NCBI GenBank assembly: GCA_963766725.1
Contig: CAVYBK010000009.1
Location: 1 to 34,484 of the forward strand
Origin: DATEOR01 sp963766725
GTDB lineage: Bacteria > Actinomycetota > Thermoleophilia > Gaiellales > Gaiellaceae
Reading direction: 5' to 3'
Length of the DNA stretch: 34,484 bases
Below the pieces are notes generated by a model. That model was not told the origin of the DNA, searched no databases, and saw nothing but the letters and a program-made list of their open reading frames with translations. The translations under genes and the position numbers were made by a program. Positions 6,489 through 14,599 of the stretch are shown here, piece by piece. Every line of letters begins with the position of its first letter. Position 1 is the stretch's first letter.

Positions 6489-7556
6489 GCGCGCCGGAGC
6501 CGGAGAGGCGAGCTCGCGTCTGAGCCGCACGAAGAGACCTTCGAGCGCGAGGCCGGTCTGCACCTGGAACTCGAAGGAGCGCCAGGTCTCGCGGACCGCT
6601 TCGGCGGCGCGCTCGGCCGCGAGCGAGCGCTCGGAGACACCGTCCTCGGCAAGCTCGGCGAGCCGGTCGGAGTTGACGAGCGCGCCCTCGGCGCCGGCCG
6701 CCGCGACGACGAGATCGCGGTACCAGCTGGAGAAAATGTCGAGCGCGTCGAGGATCTCCTCGCGCTCCGCTCCCCGGGCGGCGCGGCGGACCCGCTGCTC
6801 GAGCTCGCGCTGGGACTCGTCGCCCGTGGCGGCCGCCTCGGCCTCTGCGCGGGCCTCGGCCGCGCGGGCCTGCGCGAGCTCCCCCACCTTGCCCGATGCC
6901 GCCGACGGATCGAAGGCGGGATCCCGGTAGACCGAGCGCGCGAGCTCGATCAAGACCGCTCGCCGCTGCCCGGCCTCCTCGTTCAGCAGCCGGTCGGCGC
7001 GGTCGAGCCTCCCACCGGCGAGCCGCGCGAGCGCGTCGAGCTTCTCGCCGCTCGCCCCACGGGTGGAAAGGTAGGCCTTCACCGCCCGCTGGGACAGGCG
7101 CTTGAAGGGGACGTGCTGGCAGCGCGAGCGGATCGTGGACGCGAGCGGGCCGAGGTCGTCGGCGAGGAGCACGATCACCGCGTAGTCGGGCGGCTCCTCG
7201 AGGTCCTTGAGGAGAGCGTCGGCGGCGTCCTCGTTCATCGTGTGCGCCGCGAAGACGAGGTAGACGCGCCGCGCGGCCTCGAACGGGCGCATGTGCAGGT
7301 CGCGGCGAAGGTCGCGCACCGGGTCGATGCGGATCTGGTCGCCGAGCGGCTCGAGGACGTACAGGTCGGGATGCGCTCGGCGAGAGACGCGGTCCGGGTC
7401 TCCGAGGAGCGCGCCGGCGAATGCGAGCGCGGCCCGCCGCTTCCCCACCCCGCGCGGCCCGTGGAAGAGGTAGGCATGCGCCGGCCCCTCGGCGAGCGCA
7501 GCTCTCAGGAGGCTCTTGGCCTCCTCCTGCTCAGGGAAGGTCTCGAAGGTGTCCAT
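6486..7556 (-). CDS. holB: DNA polymerase III delta' subunit
   Basis: Clamp-loader subunit of the replicative polymerase, 356 residues. The N-terminal AAA+ domain has a Walker A FHGPRGVGKRRAA (about residues 26-38), the sensor-type TMNEDAADALLKDLEEPP motif, and the SRC motif in IRSRCQHVPF. The C-terminal part is helical and Ala/Arg/Glu-rich. The four-cysteine zinc module usually found between Walker A and HPDL is absent: the chain goes directly from GALLGDPDRVSRR to AHPDLYVLEP. Start ATG at 7556 gives MDTFETF and overlaps the end of tmk by 26 bases, so the two are coupled. The ATP residues in Walker A look intact. Confidence 0.9.
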   Translation of the reverse strand: MDTFETFPEQEEAKSLLRAALAEGPAHAYLFHGPRGVGKRRAALAFAGALLGDPDRVSRRAHPDLYVLEPLGDQIRIDPVRDLRRDLHMRPFEAARRVYLVFAAHTMNEDAADALLKDLEEPPDYAVIVLLADDLGPLASTIRSRCQHVPFKRLSQRAVKAYLSTRGASGEKLDALARLAGGRLDRADRLLNEEAGQRRAVLIELARSVYRDPAFDPSAASGKVGELAQARAAEARAEAEAAATGDESQRELEQRVRRAARGAEREEILDALDIFSSWYRDLVVAAAGAEGALVNSDRLAELAEDGVSERSLAAERAAEAVRETWRSFEFQVQTGLALEGLFVRLRRELASPAPAR

Positions 7557-8127
7557 GGATTTCCTCGGCGATCGCGTCCGCCTTCGCCGTTCCGTCGAGC
7601 ACGACGACACGTTGGGAGAAGATCTCGGCGATCTGGCGATAGGCGCGGTCGACCTCGGCGGCGAACTCGTCTCCCTCGCGCTCGATACGGTCCGGTGAGG
7701 TTCCGCGGCGCATCGCCGCCACGTCTCCTGGGACGACGAGGAGGAACGTGCGGTCCGGCAGGAGGCTTCCCGTGACTGCGAGGTTGACCTCGAGCACGCG
7801 CTCGACTCCGAGGCCGCGCGCGATGCCCTGGTAGGCCAGGGAGGAGTCGATGTAGCGGTCGCAGACGACATCCGCGCCGCCGGCGAGTGCAGGCCGGATC
7901 ACCTCGTCGACGAGCTGCGCGCGGGCCGCGCTGAAGAGCGTCGCCTCGGCCCAGGGGGCGAGCCGGCCGCTGTGGAGGAGGAGCTCGCGGATCCGCTCCC
8001 CCGCCTCCGTCCCGCCGGGCTCCCGGGTGTCGACGACCTCGCGCCCCTCGGCGCGAAGGCGCTCGGCCAGGAGCCGCGCCTGCGTGCTCTTCCCCGAGCC
8101 GTCGACGCCTTCGAAGGTTACGAACAT
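7531..8127 (-). CDS. tmk: thymidylate kinase
   Basis: Phosphorylates dTMP to dTDP for DNA synthesis. At 198 residues it has the typical length. It has the P-loop FEGVDGSGKST (residues 5-15), the TREPGGTEAGERIR region, the DRYIDSSLAYQG motif and a lid RRGTSPDRIEREGDEF. Start ATG at 8127. It heads a minus-strand operon with holB and ricT. The spacer to the divergent epimerase is only 25 bases and contains overlapping -10-like boxes for both directions. Confidence 0.96.
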   Translation of the reverse strand: MFVTFEGVDGSGKSTQARLLAERLRAEGREVVDTREPGGTEAGERIRELLLHSGRLAPWAEATLFSAARAQLVDEVIRPALAGGADVVCDRYIDSSLAYQGIARGLGVERVLEVNLAVTGSLLPDRTFLLVVPGDVAAMRRGTSPDRIEREGDEFAAEVDRAYRQIAEIFSQRVVVLDGTAKADAIAEEIHGHLRDLP

Positions 8128-8138
8128 GACGGGACGCC

Positions 8139-8145
8139 TAGGATA
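8139..8145. promoter_or_regulatory. overlapping divergent -10 boxes (tmk / epimerase)
   Basis: TAGGAT (plus strand, 8139-8144) ends eight bases before the epimerase GTG. Its near-complement TATCCT (minus strand, 8145-8140) ends twelve bases before the tmk ATG. Both promoters would share the same duplex, so polymerase could open it in only one direction at a time. Neither gene has a clear Shine-Dalgarno sequence. Confidence 0.5.
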
Positions 8146-8152
8146 GTGCGCC

Positions 8153-9091
8153 GTGCGGGCGCTCGTAACAGGCGGAGCTGGCTTCATCGGCTCGCATGTC
8201 GTGGACGCGCTCGTCGAGCGCGGCGACGACGTCTGGGTGCTCGACAACCTCGCAAGCGGCCGGCGCGAGAACGTCAGCGAGGGCTCCCGCCTCGTCGAGG
8301 CGGACGTCCGCGATGCGGACGCCGTCGCGAGCGCGTTCGCGGAGGCGAAGCCGGAGACGTGCTTCCACCTCGCCGCCCAGGCCGACGTTCGTGTCTCGAT
8401 CGCCGAGCCGGCGTTCGACGCCGAGGTGAACGTCATCGGCACAATCAACGTCCTCGAGGCGGCGCGGGCGCACGAGGCGAAGGTCGTCTTCTCCTCCACC
8501 GGCGGCGCCATCTACGGCGAGTGCGACGGGCCCGCCGACGAGGACTCGCCACGGCTCCCCCTCGCGCCCTACGGGACCTCCAAGCTCGCCGGCGAGGAGT
8601 ACCTGGGGACATGGAGCCGCCTGTACGGCGCGGGCCACGTCGCTCTTCGCTACGGAAACGTCTACGGGCCGAGGCAGGACCCGCACGGCGAGGCGGGAGT
8701 CGTTGCGATCTTCTTCGGGAGGATCGCGAACGGCCAGGAGCTGCACATCTTCGGGGACGGACGGCAGACGCGGGACTACGTCTTCGTCGCGGACGTCGTC
8801 GCGGCGACCCTGGCGGCGGCCTCTGGCCCCGAGGGCGTCTACAACGTCGGCACGGGGACCGAGACGTCCGTCCTCGAGCTCGCCGAGGGCTGCAAACGGG
8901 CCAGCGGAGTCGACGCCGAGATCGTGTTCGACCCGCCGCGGCTGGGCGAGCTTTCGCGCAGCGTCCTCGATCCGTCGCGGGCCGAAGCCGTGCTCGGCTG
9001 GCGCCCTGCGACCTCTCTCGACGCGGGGCTCGAGGCGACCTGGGATTTCGTGCGGGACGCGGAAGGAGAGGGCGAAGCCGGGGCGAACTAG
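8153..9091 (+). CDS. NAD-dependent sugar-nucleotide epimerase/dehydratase (UDP-glucose 4-epimerase-like)
   Basis: Extended short-chain dehydrogenase of 312 residues. The Rossmann motif is TGGAGFIGSH (6-15), and D31 in VLDNL would bind the NAD ribose. HLAAQADVR follows, then catalytic serine region FSSTGGAIYG, Y140/K144 in YGTSK and the RYGNVYGPRQDPHGEAGV substrate segment. This best fits UDP-glucose or UDP-glucuronate 4-epimerases making cell-surface sugar precursors, but the exact sugar cannot be read from motifs. GTG start with a TAGGAT box eight bases before it, so probably leaderless. It is followed by a LytR_C gene after eight bases. Confidence 0.88.
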   Translation: MRALVTGGAGFIGSHVVDALVERGDDVWVLDNLASGRRENVSEGSRLVEADVRDADAVASAFAEAKPETCFHLAAQADVRVSIAEPAFDAEVNVIGTINVLEAARAHEAKVVFSSTGGAIYGECDGPADEDSPRLPLAPYGTSKLAGEEYLGTWSRLYGAGHVALRYGNVYGPRQDPHGEAGVVAIFFGRIANGQELHIFGDGRQTRDYVFVADVVAATLAAASGPEGVYNVGTGTETSVLELAEGCKRASGVDAEIVFDPPRLGELSRSVLDPSRAEAVLGWRPATSLDAGLEATWDFVRDAEGEGEAGAN

Positions 9092-9099
9092 TCGGCCCC

Positions 9100-9639
9100 A
9101 TGGATCATCCGGTCGAGTACGAGCCTCTCCAGCCCTGGCGCATCGCCGCCATGGTCGCGACGGGAATCGCCGCGGTCGAGCTCTTCATCCTCCTCCTCAT
9201 CGGCTTCCTGGTCGGCGCGAAGGCTTTCTCGGACAAGACCGAGACGGCCACGATCGCGGCCATCAAGCGCGAGGTCCCGCAGGCCGCTCAGACCCAGGCC
9301 TCGGAGCAGCAGAAACCTGCCGATGCGTCGCAGAAGAAGGAGGCTCCGAAGGTCCTTCCCCGCTGGCGCACCTCGGTCGTGATCCTGAACGGGAACGGCA
9401 TCCCGGGCGCCGCCGCGGTGAACGCCGACAAGGCGCACTCGCTCCACTACGTCATCACGGCGACCGGAAACGCTCCGAGCACCGGCTTCGCGCGCTCGAT
9501 GGTCATGTTCCGGCCCGGGCTCAAGACCGCGGCGCAGCGGCTCGCGAAAGACATGGGCGTGAAGGCCGTGACTCCCCTCGACGGGATCACGAAGAGCGAC
9601 CTTCAGGGCGCCCAGCTCGCGCTGATCATCGGCGGGTAG
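9100..9639 (+). CDS. membrane protein with LytR C-terminal domain
   Basis: A 179-residue protein with a short cytoplasmic start, one transmembrane helix (about 20-44) and a Gln/Ala/Lys-rich linker (about 55-85). A LytR_C domain follows (about 90-179) with VVILNGNGIPGAA at its start and LALIIGG at its end. LytR_C domains occur alone or behind LytR-CpsA-Psr wall-polymer ligases; their function is not well defined. Here the catalytic LCP domain is absent. Start ATG at 9100 lies eight bases after the epimerase stop without a clear ribosome site. The same-direction context with a sugar epimerase is consistent with envelope biogenesis. Confidence 0.85.
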   Translation: MDHPVEYEPLQPWRIAAMVATGIAAVELFILLLIGFLVGAKAFSDKTETATIAAIKREVPQAAQTQASEQQKPADASQKKEAPKVLPRWRTSVVILNGNGIPGAAAVNADKAHSLHYVITATGNAPSTGFARSMVMFRPGLKTAAQRLAKDMGVKAVTPLDGITKSDLQGAQLALIIGG

Positions 9640-9654
9640 GCAACCCCACGCGGC

Positions 9655-9660
9655 TAGGCT
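9655..9660 (+). promoter_or_regulatory. -10-like box TAGGCT before hemE (leaderless start)
   Basis: TAGGCT ends six bases before the hemE GTG. The intervening AGGAAG is too close to the start to be an ordinary ribosome site. This matches the leaderless arrangement repeated through the window. Confidence 0.45.
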
Positions 9661-9666
9661 AGGAAG

Positions 9667-10701
9667 GTGGCCGAGCCGCTTCTCACGCGCGCCTGCCGGC
9701 GCGAGCTCGTTGAACGGACTCCCGTCTGGTTCATGCGCCAGGCGGGCCGCTCGCTGCCCGAGTACCGCGAGCTCCGCAAGCACCACGACCTCTTCTCGGT
9801 CTGCCGCCAGCCCGAGCTTTGCGCCGAGGTGACGCTGCAGCCGGTGCGCGCCCACGACGTCGATGCGGCGGTGATGTTCGCCGACATCATGCTGCCGGTC
9901 ATCGGCATGGGGGTCGACGTCGAGCTCGTCGAGAACGTCGGGCCCGTGATCGCAAACCCCGTGCGGACGAATGACGACGTCGAGCGGCTCCGCGTGCCCG
10001 ATCCCCAGGAGGCGGTGCCGTTCATCCTCGAAGCGGTCCGGCTCGTGCGCGCCGAGCTTCCCGCGGAGAAGGCCGTGATCGGCTTCGCGGGCGGGCCGTT
10101 CACCGTGGCCGGCTACCTCATCGAGGGCAAGCCGACACGCGAGTTCGTCCAGACCAAGCGGTGCATGTACGCGCAACCGGAGGTGTGGCACGCGCTCATG
10201 GACAAGCTCGCCGACACGTTCGTCGCCTACCTGCGCGCGAAGGTGACGGCGGGCGCGGATGTCATCCAGCTCTTCGACTCGTGGGTCGGGACGCTGTCGG
10301 CCGAGGACTACGAGGAGTTCGTCGCGCCCTATTCGGCGCGCGTGCTCGCGGCGGTCGACGTGCCGACGATCCACTTCGGCACGGGGACGACGCATCTCCT
10401 GCCGGCGATGAGGGAGGCCGGCGGCGATGTCATCGGGCTCGACTGGCGGATCCCGATCGAGCGCGGGTGGGAGATCGTGGGCCCGGACCGCGGAGTCCAG
10501 GGAAATCTCGATCCTGCGCTTCTGCTGGGCCCGTTCGAGCGCGTGGCGACCGCGGCGAACCGAATCCTGGACGCCGTCGCCGGCCGCAGGGGGCACATCT
10601 TCAACCTCGGGCACGGGGTTCTCCCGGACACGGACCCGGCCGATCTGGCGAGGCTGGTCGAGCTCGTCCACGCCCGAACCTCAGTCGAGATGTGGGCGTG
10701 A
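9667..10701 (+). CDS. hemE: uroporphyrinogen decarboxylase
   Basis: Decarboxylates uroporphyrinogen III to coproporphyrinogen III in heme synthesis. At 344 residues it has the normal length. Family signatures are visible: PVWFMRQAGRSLPEYR near residue 20, the ADIMLP motif with its Asp, GFAGGPFTVAGYLIEG, QLFDSWVGTLS and the C-terminal FNLGHGV. GTG start behind TAGGCT. A ferrochelatase gene follows after a 97-base gap, so later steps are encoded next door. The protoporphyrin/coproporphyrin oxidase and hemQ are not in this window. Confidence 0.97.
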   Translation: MAEPLLTRACRRELVERTPVWFMRQAGRSLPEYRELRKHHDLFSVCRQPELCAEVTLQPVRAHDVDAAVMFADIMLPVIGMGVDVELVENVGPVIANPVRTNDDVERLRVPDPQEAVPFILEAVRLVRAELPAEKAVIGFAGGPFTVAGYLIEGKPTREFVQTKRCMYAQPEVWHALMDKLADTFVAYLRAKVTAGADVIQLFDSWVGTLSAEDYEEFVAPYSARVLAAVDVPTIHFGTGTTHLLPAMREAGGDVIGLDWRIPIERGWEIVGPDRGVQGNLDPALLLGPFERVATAANRILDAVAGRRGHIFNLGHGVLPDTDPADLARLVELVHARTSVEMWA

Positions 10702-10798
10702 GGCCGAGCGTGACGATTCATGGGGCCACCCCGGTCCACCACCCGCTTTCGAGCGTACCCCTTCGAAGCGCGCCCATGGTTCGCGGAAAGAGCCGGAA

Positions 10799-11684
10799 GT
10801 GAAAACCGCCGTCGTCCTGATGGCCTACGGGAGCCCGACCCGCCCCGAGGACATCCCCGCCTACTTCGAGGACATCCGCGGCGGGCGGCCCGTGCGCCCC
10901 GAAGCCGTCGACCGAGCTCGTCGAGCGCTACCGTCGAATCGGGGGCTCGTCCCCTCTGAACGAGATCACCGAGCGCCAGCGCGCCGCGCTCGAGCACGAA
11001 CTGGGCGCGCCCGTCTACGTCGGCATGAAGCACTGGACGCCGCGCATCGCAGAGGCCGCCGACCAGGCGCTCAGCGAAGGGGCAGAGCGGATCGTCGGGC
11101 TCGTCCTCGCACCGCACTACTCGGGCATCTCGATCGGCGGCTACCGCGACCGCCTCGCCGAGGCCGTCGGCGACCGGGCCGAGCTCGTCATGATCGAGAG
11201 CTGGCACGACCACCGGCCCCTCGTCGACATCCTCGCCGACCGGATCCGCGGCACCGACGCCCACGTCGTCTTCACGGCGCACAGCCTCCCTGAGCGCATC
11301 CTTGCCGAGGGCGACCCCTACAAGGACCAGCTGCTCGAGACCTCGCGCCTGGTCGCCGAGCGCGCGGGGGTCGGGACCTGGTCGTTCGCCTTCCAGAGCG
11401 CGAGCCCGACCGGAGAGCCCTGGCTGGGCCCGGACATCCTCGAGGAGCTCGAACGCCTGCACGCCGACGGCGTCCGGAAGGTCCTCGTCGCACCCGTCGG
11501 GTTCGTTTCCGACCACCTGGAGATCCTTTGGGACATCGACGTGGAAGCGAGAGAGAAAGCCGCGGAGCTCGGCCTCGAGCTCGACCGCATCGAATCTCTG
11601 AACGACGCGCCGGAGTTCGCGCGCGCACTCGCCGTCCTCGTCGAGCAGGTCTTGAACGAGTCGGCGCGAATCGAGGTTCCGTGA
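10799..11684 (+). CDS. hemH: ferrochelatase (coproporphyrin-type likely), frameshifted
   Basis: Inserts ferrous iron into a porphyrin; in actinobacteria usually coproporphyrin III. It reads GTG-KTAVVLMAYGSPTRPEDIPAYFEDIRGGRPVRPEAV, then needs a +1 shift near 10910 to continue TELVERYRRIGGSSPLNEITERQ. From there GMKHWTPRI, APHYSGISIGGYRDRL, the AHSLPERI signature, FQSASPTGEPWLGPDI and GFVSDHLEILWDID are intact to the stop. With the extra G at about 10910 removed, the protein is about 294 residues, near normal. The ribosome site GGAAAG is eight bases before the GTG. The single-base shift is either an error in the sequence or a recent inactivation. The stop overlaps the next gene's GTG. Confidence 0.88.
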
Positions 11685-11950
11685 GCACGCGCAGCTGCGG
11701 CGACTGGCCGGCCCTGCTGGAGATCTCGCCGGATCTCCACTTCAAGCACTACACGATCGCCGAGGCGCGCCTGCCGGGCGAGGTCCTCGTCAACCTCGCG
11801 GACGTCCCGCGCGAGGCGCTCACGCTTTGCGCCGACCTCGACCACAACGTCTACAACAGCGCGCACACCGACCCTCGAGTCGCGGCCGCCTTGCAGGACA
11901 CCCACTGGTACGAGCTCGACGAGTGGTCGAAGTCGGGGCCCCGGACGTAA
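11681..11950 (+). CDS. small protein of unknown function coupled to ferrochelatase
   Basis: An 89-residue protein starting at a GTG that overlaps the hemH stop (GTGA). It contains CGDWPALLEISPDLHFKHYT, an aliphatic middle (EVLVNLADVPREALTLCADLDHNVYN) and a C-terminal WYELDEWSKS. There is no signal peptide or membrane segment. I do not recognise a family; it is too short to be HemQ. Coupling to hemH suggests a role linked to heme or iron, which is inference only. Confidence 0.7.
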   Translation: MSTRSCGDWPALLEISPDLHFKHYTIAEARLPGEVLVNLADVPREALTLCADLDHNVYNSAHTDPRVAAALQDTHWYELDEWSKSGPRT

Positions 11951-11953
11951 CAT
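11948..11953 (+). promoter_or_regulatory. -10-like box TAACAT before the 77-residue gene
   Basis: TAACAT ends six bases before the ATG at 11960. Its TAA is the stop codon of the preceding gene. No ribosome site is seen, so a leaderless transcript is likely. Confidence 0.45.
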
Positions 11954-11959
11954 CCGGAC

Positions 11960-12193
11960 ATGGGAAAGGGCTACGCCGAGGGACCGGCCGCCGAGGAGCG
12001 TTACGAGGCGCTCGAACGTGGTGAGGCGACCGGCCTAGAGCCCGAGGAGATAGACCGGCCCGCCGTCTTCGGCTCGACGCCCGACAACGAGGAGCGGCAC
12101 TTCATCGGCTGGGCCGACGAGGTCGACCAGGACAAGCTCTTCGAGAGTGGCAAGGCCTGGGGCCTCACCGTCGTCCGCCAGCGGACGATCTAG
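11960..12193 (+). CDS. small acidic protein of unknown function
   Basis: A 77-residue, Glu/Asp-rich soluble protein, MGKGYAEGPAAEERYEALERG at the start and KAWGLTVVRQRTI at the end. No cysteine, no membrane segment, family not recognised. A TAACAT box lies six bases before the ATG. The coding frame is supported by its clean fit between the -10 box and a stop that shares CTAG with the convergent methyltransferase gene. Confidence 0.65.
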   Translation: MGKGYAEGPAAEERYEALERGEATGLEPEEIDRPAVFGSTPDNEERHFIGWADEVDQDKLFESGKAWGLTVVRQRTI

Positions 12194-12966
12194 AGGCGCT
12201 CGCACCAGTACACGCCGGTGCGGTAAGGGAGCTCGAAGGTCGAGCGCCCCTTCGTCTCGGGGTGCGTGGCGAGGAGCGTCCGCACCTGGTCGACGACCCG
12301 CGCGAATTCCGCCGGTGGCAACGCCGCGATGAAGCTCACCGAGGTCACCCGCGCAACCACGGCCGCGAAGTCGGCCTCGTGCACGAACGAGAAGCGTGCC
12401 CGCTGGAGCGTTGTGAAGAGCTTGGTGCGGTCGAACGCGTCCTTCCACGCGCCGCTCGCCACGCGCGGCGCGGCGCCGCGATAGGCCTCCATGATCCCGC
12501 CGAGCTTCTCGATCCAGTCGACGGACTCGTCCTTCACGTTCCAGATGAGCCCGAGCCGGCCGCCCGGGCGAAGGACGCGGTGAATCTCGGCGAGCGCCGC
12601 ATCGCCGTCGAACCAGTGGAAGGCCTGTCCGACGGTGACCGCATCCACCGAGCGGCCCGGGAACGGGATCGCCTCGGCGGTACCCGCGACCGCCTCGACC
12701 TCCGGAAGCGACGACGAGAGCGCAGCGCGCATCGCCTCGACCGGCTCGACCGCGACGACGAACGCCCCGGTCGGCACGAGGAGGCGCGTCAGCTTCCCCG
12801 TTCCGGCCGCGAGGTCCAGCACCCGCTTGCCGTCCTCCAGCCCGAGCTCCGCCACGAGCCGCTCGATCGCCTCAGGGGGATACGGGGGCCTGCCGATCTC
12901 GTACGGCTTGGGCGCGTGCTCGAAGCCCCGCGCCGCCTCGTGGATGGTTCCTGCTCGCGAGCTCAC
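12190..12966 (-). CDS. class I SAM-dependent methyltransferase
   Basis: A 258-residue methyltransferase of the Methyltransf_11 type. Motif I is VLDLAAGTGKLTR (about residues 48-60), followed by the acidic VVAVEPVEAMRA, the GTAEAIPFPGRSVDAV segment, the GQAFHWFD motif and EIHRVLRPGGRLGLIWN. The substrate is unknown; the AFHWFD type often modifies small molecules. GTG start at 12966 overlaps the stop of the upstream arginase-family gene (GTGA), so they form one minus-strand unit. The stop shares CTAG with the convergent small gene. Confidence 0.9.
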   Translation of the reverse strand: MSSRAGTIHEAARGFEHAPKPYEIGRPPYPPEAIERLVAELGLEDGKRVLDLAAGTGKLTRLLVPTGAFVVAVEPVEAMRAALSSSLPEVEAVAGTAEAIPFPGRSVDAVTVGQAFHWFDGDAALAEIHRVLRPGGRLGLIWNVKDESVDWIEKLGGIMEAYRGAAPRVASGAWKDAFDRTKLFTTLQRARFSFVHEADFAAVVARVTSVSFIAALPPAEFARVVDQVRTLLATHPETKGRSTFELPYRTGVYWCERL

Positions 12967-13940
12967 TCGGAGGACAGGCTAGCGGCCCTCCGGGCGAGCA
13001 CGAGACCGGTGAGGATCTCGCGGACGATCCGGTCGGCCGCGAGCGCCGTAATGTCCGCGGAGCCGACCGCCGTAGGGATCACCTCGACGACATCCGCGCC
13101 GACGAGCTCGATGCGCGAGGCGATCTCCCGGCAGGCCCAGAGAAGGTCCCCGGTGGTCATCCCGCCGGGCTCCGGCGTCCCCGTGCCGGGCGCGAACGCT
13201 GGGTCGAGGACGTCGATGTCCACGGTGAGGAAGACGGGCCCGGGCCCGAGGCCGGTGAGCGCTTCCTCGACGACCGCCCTGATCCCGCGCTCGCGGACGT
13301 CGTGCATGAAGAAGCTCCGGATCCCGCGCTCGCGCTGCCAGGAGAACTCCTTCTCCCCTGGCCAGTAGCCGCGCAGCCCGATCTGCACGTATCGCTGCGG
13401 ATCGACGAGCCCGGCTTCGACGAGCTTGTACATCGGCGTTCCGTGCGAGAGCTCGACGCCGAAGACCTCGGTCCCGGTGTCCGTGTGCGTGTCGAAGTGG
13501 ACGAGGCCCACCGGTCCGCCCGCGGCGCAGGCGCGGACATCGGGCTCGGTGATCGAGTGGTCGCCGCCGAGGATCACGGGAATGACGCCCGCGGAGACGA
13601 CCTGGGCGACGGTCTCCTCGATCGCCTTCTGGGAGGCGACCGCGTCGGCCGGCAGAACGGGCGCGTCGCCGAAGTCGACGACCCGTAGCTCCTCGAGCGC
13701 ATCGACGCCGGTCTCGAGGTGAGGTCCCGGCGGGCAGCTCGCCGCGCGAATCGCGCGCGGGCCGTACCGCGTGCCCGGCCGGTCGGAGACGAGGTCGTCG
13801 GTGGGCGCGCCCACAATGGCGACGTCGGCTCCGGCGAGCTCGGCGGGATCCTCCGTATAGGGCTGTCCTCCATACGTGAGGAGGCCGGCGAAGTCGGGCT
13901 TCTCGCCGAAGCGCCGCCAACGTGCAAGGGGGTCGAGCAC
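12963..13940 (-). CDS. arginase/agmatinase-family ureohydrolase
   Basis: Binuclear manganese hydrolase releasing urea from a guanidino compound. Metal motifs are visible: GGDHS (His), HFDTHTDT (Asp, His, Asp) and DIDVLDPAFAPGTGTPEPGG (two Asp). The wording of the last motif is that of agmatinases and guanidinobutyrases rather than arginases. HFDTHTDT has Thr where Ala is usual, between ligands. SHGTPMYKLVEAGL also fits agmatinase-like enzymes. I chose the GTG at 13940 (325 residues), with GGGAG upstream; an ATG at 14000 adds 20 unlikely residues. Substrate not decidable by eye. Coupled to the methyltransferase. Confidence 0.9.
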   Translation of the reverse strand: MLDPLARWRRFGEKPDFAGLLTYGGQPYTEDPAELAGADVAIVGAPTDDLVSDRPGTRYGPRAIRAASCPPGPHLETGVDALEELRVVDFGDAPVLPADAVASQKAIEETVAQVVSAGVIPVILGGDHSITEPDVRACAAGGPVGLVHFDTHTDTGTEVFGVELSHGTPMYKLVEAGLVDPQRYVQIGLRGYWPGEKEFSWQRERGIRSFFMHDVRERGIRAVVEEALTGLGPGPVFLTVDIDVLDPAFAPGTGTPEPGGMTTGDLLWACREIASRIELVGADVVEVIPTAVGSADITALAADRIVREILTGLVLARRAASLSSE

Positions 13941-14014
13941 GGCGCGATTCTCCCAGTTTGCGCGACCACCCGCGCGGGTATCCGCTCCCTTCAAAAGCAA
14001 TACGAGGGGGTCAG

Positions 14015-14518
14015 ATGGCAGACATCACCACACCGCGGGATCTTTTCCTGCACGAGCTCGGCGACATCCTGTTCGTCGAGCAGAAGCTCACCGAAGAGGT
14101 CCTGCCGAAGCTCATCCAGGAGGTTCAGGACGCGGACTTCCGCAAGGGTCTCGAGCGACACCTGGACCAGACGCGAGGCCACATCACGAATCTCGAGCAG
14201 ATCTTCGACTCGATGGGCGAGCAGCCCGAGACGGAGAAGTGCCTCGGGTTCGAGGGGCTGAAGAAGGAGCACGACGAGATGATTGGCGAGGTCAGCGAGT
14301 CGCTGATCGACATCGTCGACACCGGGGCGGCCGCGCGCACCGAGCACTACGAAATCGCTGCCTACAGCGGTCTCATCGAGATGGCCCGTGCGCTCGGTGA
14401 GAGCGAGGCTGTCGGCCTGCTCGAGGAGAACCTCAAGGAAGAGCGGGAGGCGCTTCGCGAGGTGGAGGGCGTCGCGAAGAAGCTCCGCGACGAGATGAAA
14501 ACCACCGCGACCTCGTAA
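14015..14518 (+). CDS. ferritin-like DUF892 protein (YciE/YciF family)
   Basis: A 167-residue, all-helical, acidic protein. It starts MADITTPRDLFLHELGDILFVEQKL, the signature of DUF892, a ferritin-like four-helix family often induced by stress. Glu and His residues suitable for a di-iron site recur: E in VEQKLTEEVLP, RHLDQTRGH, EEHD-like KKEHDEMIGE and EHYEIAAY. The biochemical role is not established. A strong GAGGGGG ribosome site is four bases before the ATG at 14015. It is closed by a clear hairpin terminator, so it is probably monocistronic. Confidence 0.88.
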   Translation: MADITTPRDLFLHELGDILFVEQKLTEEVLPKLIQEVQDADFRKGLERHLDQTRGHITNLEQIFDSMGEQPETEKCLGFEGLKKEHDEMIGEVSESLIDIVDTGAAARTEHYEIAAYSGLIEMARALGESEAVGLLEENLKEEREALREVEGVAKKLRDEMKTTATS

Positions 14519-14532
14519 GGCGGCTCATCAGG

Positions 14533-14568
14533 ACGGCGCCGGCCTTTGCTCCGGCGCCGTTCGCGTTT
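14533..14568 (+). terminator. rho-independent terminator after DUF892 gene
   Basis: ACGGCGCCGG and CCGGCGCCGT make a perfect 10-bp stem around the loop CCTTTGCT, followed by TCGCGTTT. It is one of the clearest intrinsic terminators in the window, lying 14 bases after the DUF892 stop. Confidence 0.8.
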
Positions 14569-14599
14569 AAACGCACCGACGGCATAGGCTCTGCGGACG

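Noticed and set aside
6476..6652. N-terminal extension of ricT by 59 codons
   Set aside because: Ser/Arg-rich, antisense to holB, without a ribosome site; homologues start at the ATG at 6475.
9088..10671. 527-codon minus-strand open frame opposite hemE
   Set aside because: Composition is His/Arg/Asp-rich shadow; hemE on the plus strand is full length with all signatures.
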